Below, one piece after another: positions 61,583-64,000 of a DNA stretch of 64,000 bases. A program made the position numbers and the translations under genes. The DNA is from an uncultured Christensenella sp. (GTDB lineage Bacteria; Bacillota; Clostridia; Christensenellales; CAG-917). Below the pieces are notes generated by a model. It was not told where the DNA came from. It did no database searches and saw nothing but the letters and a program-made list of their open reading frames with translations. The stretch spans positions 82,023-146,022 of the forward strand of contig CAJTYG010000001.1 in assembly GCA_910584155.1 (NCBI GenBank), written 5' to 3'. How positions within the stretch are numbered: the stretch's first letter is position 1; the number at the start of each line of letters is the position of its first letter.

Positions 61583-62608
61583 ATGCGCAGTTTTGATGAA
61601 TACAAGGTGCTCGGTGAGCCCGATAAAGCTCAAAAGAGTGAGATATGGCAAACGGCTATCGGTCTGCAACAAGTGGACGGACTTGTGCCGTCGCAATATC
61701 TCATAGATACTGCACGTGAAAATATCGAGGGACACATAACGATCGATGAGGTCAAGGCACGCTTAAACAGCTATTATCAGGCGAAGCCGTCTGCGGTTGA
61801 TGACAAAACAGAGGAAGCGGATAAGGTTTCGGCGCATATCACGGAAATACTTTCCGAAAATACCTTTACGTTTAGCCCTGCGGAGCTTATCACTATTCAT
61901 AAAAGATTGTTTGCAGGGATATACGAGTTTGCGGGGAAAATAAGAGATTACAACATTTCAAAAGAAGAGTGGGTGCTAAACGGCGCTACGGTTTTATATG
62001 CGAGCGCAGGCAGTATCAAGGCAACGCTCGATTACGATTTTGCGCAGGAAAAAGATTTTTCGTATAAGGGGCTTACTAAACGGCAAAAGGTTGAACATAT
62101 AGCTGATTTTATTTCCCGCATTTGGCAGATACATCCGTTTGGCGAAGGGAATACGAGAGCAACGGCGGTGTTTACAATAAAATATTTGCGTTCGTTTGGC
62201 TTTAACGTGACCAATGATATGTTTGCCGAACATTCTTGGTATTTCCGAAACGCTTTGGTGCGAGCAAACTACAACGATTATAATAAGGATATCTTTTCAA
62301 CGGACGAATATTTGCTGCGTTTTTTTGGCAATTTGTTGCTTGATGAAAATAATCAACTGCACAACCGTGATATGCTTATCATATCCGACACCGCAAGTGA
62401 CACTGTAAAATTGCAAAATGACACTGTAAATGACACTGTATTAAACTTGATAAAAGCAAATCCAAACATTACGGCGACAGAAATAGCAACCAAACTGAAT
62501 ATAAGTCTTTCAACAGCAAAGCGCCGATTAAAGGTTCTCAAAGAGAATGGCAGTATCGAGCGTATCGGCTCGGATAAAGCAGGGCACTGGCAAGTCAACA
62601 AAGCTTAA
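61583..62608 (+). CDS. Fic-family AMP-transferase with antitoxin-like N-terminus and winged helix
   Basis: A 341-residue Fic protein. The N-terminal part (about 25-75: QQVDGLVPS, IEGHITIDEVKARL) resembles the VbhA-type inhibitory module that is normally a separate antitoxin. The inhibitory S/T-x-x-x-E-G motif appears changed to LQQVDG, with Leu for Ser and Asp for Glu. The Fic core (about 85-230) has FAGKIRDYNI and the intact catalytic loop HPFGEGNTRA (about 192-201). A C-terminal winged helix (about 285-340: ITATEIATKLNISLSTAKRRL) may bind DNA. TTGGAG precedes the ATG. It transfers AMP to a target protein in the family; target unknown. Confidence 0.88.
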   Translation: MRSFDEYKVLGEPDKAQKSEIWQTAIGLQQVDGLVPSQYLIDTARENIEGHITIDEVKARLNSYYQAKPSAVDDKTEEADKVSAHITEILSENTFTFSPAELITIHKRLFAGIYEFAGKIRDYNISKEEWVLNGATVLYASAGSIKATLDYDFAQEKDFSYKGLTKRQKVEHIADFISRIWQIHPFGEGNTRATAVFTIKYLRSFGFNVTNDMFAEHSWYFRNALVRANYNDYNKDIFSTDEYLLRFFGNLLLDENNQLHNRDMLIISDTASDTVKLQNDTVNDTVLNLIKANPNITATEIATKLNISLSTAKRRLKVLKENGSIERIGSDKAGHWQVNKA

Positions 62609-62723
62609 AATGAATTTGCATATTTAAAGGCGCAAAAGCGTCTTTTTATTTTGTGTTTTTTGAGAACACAGTGCAGTTTGCATATTTTTGTCGCTATGTC
62701 ACAGGCTATAACGAGAGGTGACT

Positions 62724-63173
62724 ATGAAACGCAAACTTTTTGGAATTATATTTATTGCAGTGTTGGCTGTCACGATGAGCGCATTTGCGGTTTTTGATTT
62801 GGACAATGCCGAGAGGCGTTTGTGCGAGGCGGGCGTATACGATATGCTCAGCGACGAGCTTATCGAAATGTATGAGCGTGAAATCGCAGGCGAGCAGATA
62901 GTGTCCAACAAGACGGCGACGCAGCTTGAGCGCACGGCGGGCAGGCTTGGCATAGAAGTCAAAAAGCTTAAGGCGATAATGCTTTTGCAGGATCTTGCGT
63001 CAAAGGTGTCAAACGACATAAGCCTTAGCGAGCTTGCCGCAATGAGCGACATCAAGCTTCTCGGCTTTTTTAAGCAGAACGGCGAGGCATATCTTGATAC
63101 TCTGTCGGAGGAGCGCAGGCAGGAGCTGAAGCAGATGTTGTCAGATACTTTGAAGATGCCGATAAAGTTTTAA
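62724..63173 (+). CDS. Small secreted or membrane-tethered protein (149 aa)
   Basis: A 149-residue protein with an N-terminal hydrophobic segment (about 5-24: LFGIIFIAVLAVTMSAFAVF) and a helical, charged rest with no motif I know. The segment could be a signal peptide (cleavage near AFA) or an anchor. GAGAGG (62713-62718) precedes ATG 62724; the GTG at 62718 is less likely. It stands alone on the plus strand. Confidence 0.7.
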   Translation: MKRKLFGIIFIAVLAVTMSAFAVFDLDNAERRLCEAGVYDMLSDELIEMYEREIAGEQIVSNKTATQLERTAGRLGIEVKKLKAIMLLQDLASKVSNDISLSELAAMSDIKLLGFFKQNGEAYLDTLSEERRQELKQMLSDTLKMPIKF

Positions 63174-63296
63174 CGTAAAGAAAAAGTTGAATTTTGCAGC
63201 CCGTTGCCGAAAAAATAAATTTCGTGCAACGGGTTTGCGTATTCGCTTGAAATATGGCATTTATAATGCTATACTGTTGTTATCGCAGGAGGTTAT

Positions 63297-64000
63297 ATGG
63301 AAGTTTCTGAGTTGCAAGCATTGACTGTTAAAGCAAGGCAACTGCGTGACGACGCCATTGAGACGATTGGCACATTCGGTGTAGGTCATATAGGCGGCAC
63401 GCTGTCGGTGATAGACGCTTTAACGGTCATTTATTATTCTAAGGCAAAAAATTTAGATCCGAAAAATCCCCACAGACCTGACAGAGACAGAGTGATAATG
63501 TCAAAGGGGCATGCAGGTCCTGCGATGTACACCGTGCTTGCGGATCTTGGATATTTCCCCAAAGAGTGGCTTGGCACGCTCAACAAAAACGGTACGAACC
63601 TTCCCTCGCACTGCGACAGGCTCAAAACCCCCGGCATAGATATGACGGCGGGCTCGCTTGGGCAGGGACTGTCGGTTGCGGTAGGTATGGCGCTTGCGGC
63701 AAAGCTTGACGGCAATCCCGCAACGGTATATTGCATAATCGGCGACGGCGAGTCGCAGGAAGGTCAGATTTGGGAAGCAAGCATGTATGCAGGCTCCAAA
63801 AAGCTTGACAACCTCATCGTTATGCTCGATTACAACAAAATGCAGCTTGACGGCAAGGTGTCCGACATCAACGACCTTGCGCCCGTTGTGGACAAATGGC
63901 AGGCGTTCGGCTTCTTTGTGCAGGACATAGACGGACACGACATCGAGGCTATATCGGACGCTATCGACAGAGCAAAGACGTCGGGCAAGGCAAATATGAT
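63297..64000 (+). CDS. Transketolase, N-terminal subunit (5' part)
   Basis: The frame from ATG 63297 is open to the right edge. Transketolase moves two-carbon units in the pentose-phosphate pathway using thiamine diphosphate. It starts with QLRDDAIETIGTFGVGHIGG, then SKGHAGPAMYTVLADLGYF, GSLGQGLSVAVGMALAAKLDG and the ThDP motif GDGESQEGQIWEA, followed by LDYNKMQLDG. The pattern fits the short N-terminal subunit of a split transketolase, so a C-terminal subunit gene should follow outside the window. CAGGAGG (63286-63292) precedes the ATG. Confidence 0.93.
   Translation, partial: MEVSELQALTVKARQLRDDAIETIGTFGVGHIGGTLSVIDALTVIYYSKAKNLDPKNPHRPDRDRVIMSKGHAGPAMYTVLADLGYFPKEWLGTLNKNGTNLPSHCDRLKTPGIDMTAGSLGQGLSVAVGMALAAKLDGNPATVYCIIGDGESQEGQIWEASMYAGSKKLDNLIVMLDYNKMQLDGKVSDINDLAPVVDKWQAFGFFVQDIDGHDIEAISDAIDRAKTSGKANM

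Noticed and set aside
1..64000. CRISPR array or rRNA operon
   Set aside because: No regular repeat-spacer pattern, no cas genes and no 16S/23S/5S sequence were seen; the only tandem repeat is the 131-bp tRNA-tail unit.

Overview
The window looks like a chromosome segment of an uncultured gut-type Clostridia (Firmicutes). The evidence is the block yidC-jag-mnmE-mnmG in its usual order near the replication origin, bacterial-type AspRS and AsnA, AAGGAGG-type ribosome binding sites, diderm-free lipoprotein signals, and the standard genetic code. Finer taxonomy cannot be read from the sequence. Core genes are G+C-rich (about 58% in one sampled 60-base line). The segment from about 5.0 to 35.8 kb is mostly far more A+T-rich (20-35% G+C in sampled lines), which marks it as an acquired island.

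Layout. 1-5.0 kb: 3' end of yidC (with an unusual extracytoplasmic insertion), jag/khpB, mnmE, mnmG. 5.0-35.8 kb: a composite defence and mobile island. (a) Two small unknown genes. (b) On the minus strand, a type II CBASS operon (SAVED-domain effector, CD-NTase, Cap2 E1-E2 fusion, Cap3 JAB peptidase), followed by a DUF6602 nuclease-like gene and a 574-aa unknown protein with weak PIN-like motifs. (c) On the plus strand, an accessory RNase III with two dsRNA-binding domains, two very small membrane proteins and a 1596-aa fusion of a DEDD exonuclease, a RecQ helicase and a UvrD helicase. (d) On the minus strand, a restriction-modification-like operon: partner subunit, GIY-YIG/helicase/adenine-methylase fusion, TIGR02391 HEPN-like protein, TcmP and its three-Cys radical SAM partner. 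(e) A serine-recombinase element with a sigma-like regulator, a MobV-like protein, a TnpV-like protein, a ribbon-helix-helix-like protein and a large serine recombinase. Two genes of this element seem to start at ATA. (f) An Mrr-like endonuclease. (g) A 1.3-kb non-coding tract with a strong candidate small RNA.

35.8-64 kb: core and housekeeping genes. These are glmM and trxB (minus), asnS, asnA, a repeat-rich spacer, aspS, lipoproteins, an SDR reductase, an M28-like membrane protein, a PTS EIIC-like permease, a two-component system, a surface protein, a CDF transporter, a membrane-anchored metallophosphoesterase, a VanZ-like protein, dapB, a glycosyltransferase, an XRE regulator, tRNA-Ala and tRNA-Ile separated by a tandem array of tRNA tails, a Fic protein, a small secreted protein and the start of a transketolase N-terminal subunit.

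How the parts work together. The island carries at least three probable anti-phage layers: cyclic-nucleotide signalling (CBASS), a modification-dependent or restriction-type system, and an Mrr nuclease. It also carries one cassette (RNase III, small membrane proteins, giant exonuclease-helicase) that matches no defence system I can name. That cassette and the CBASS effector with its unrecognised N-terminal domain are the best candidates for undescribed biology. All functional statements are homology readings by eye; no database search was run.
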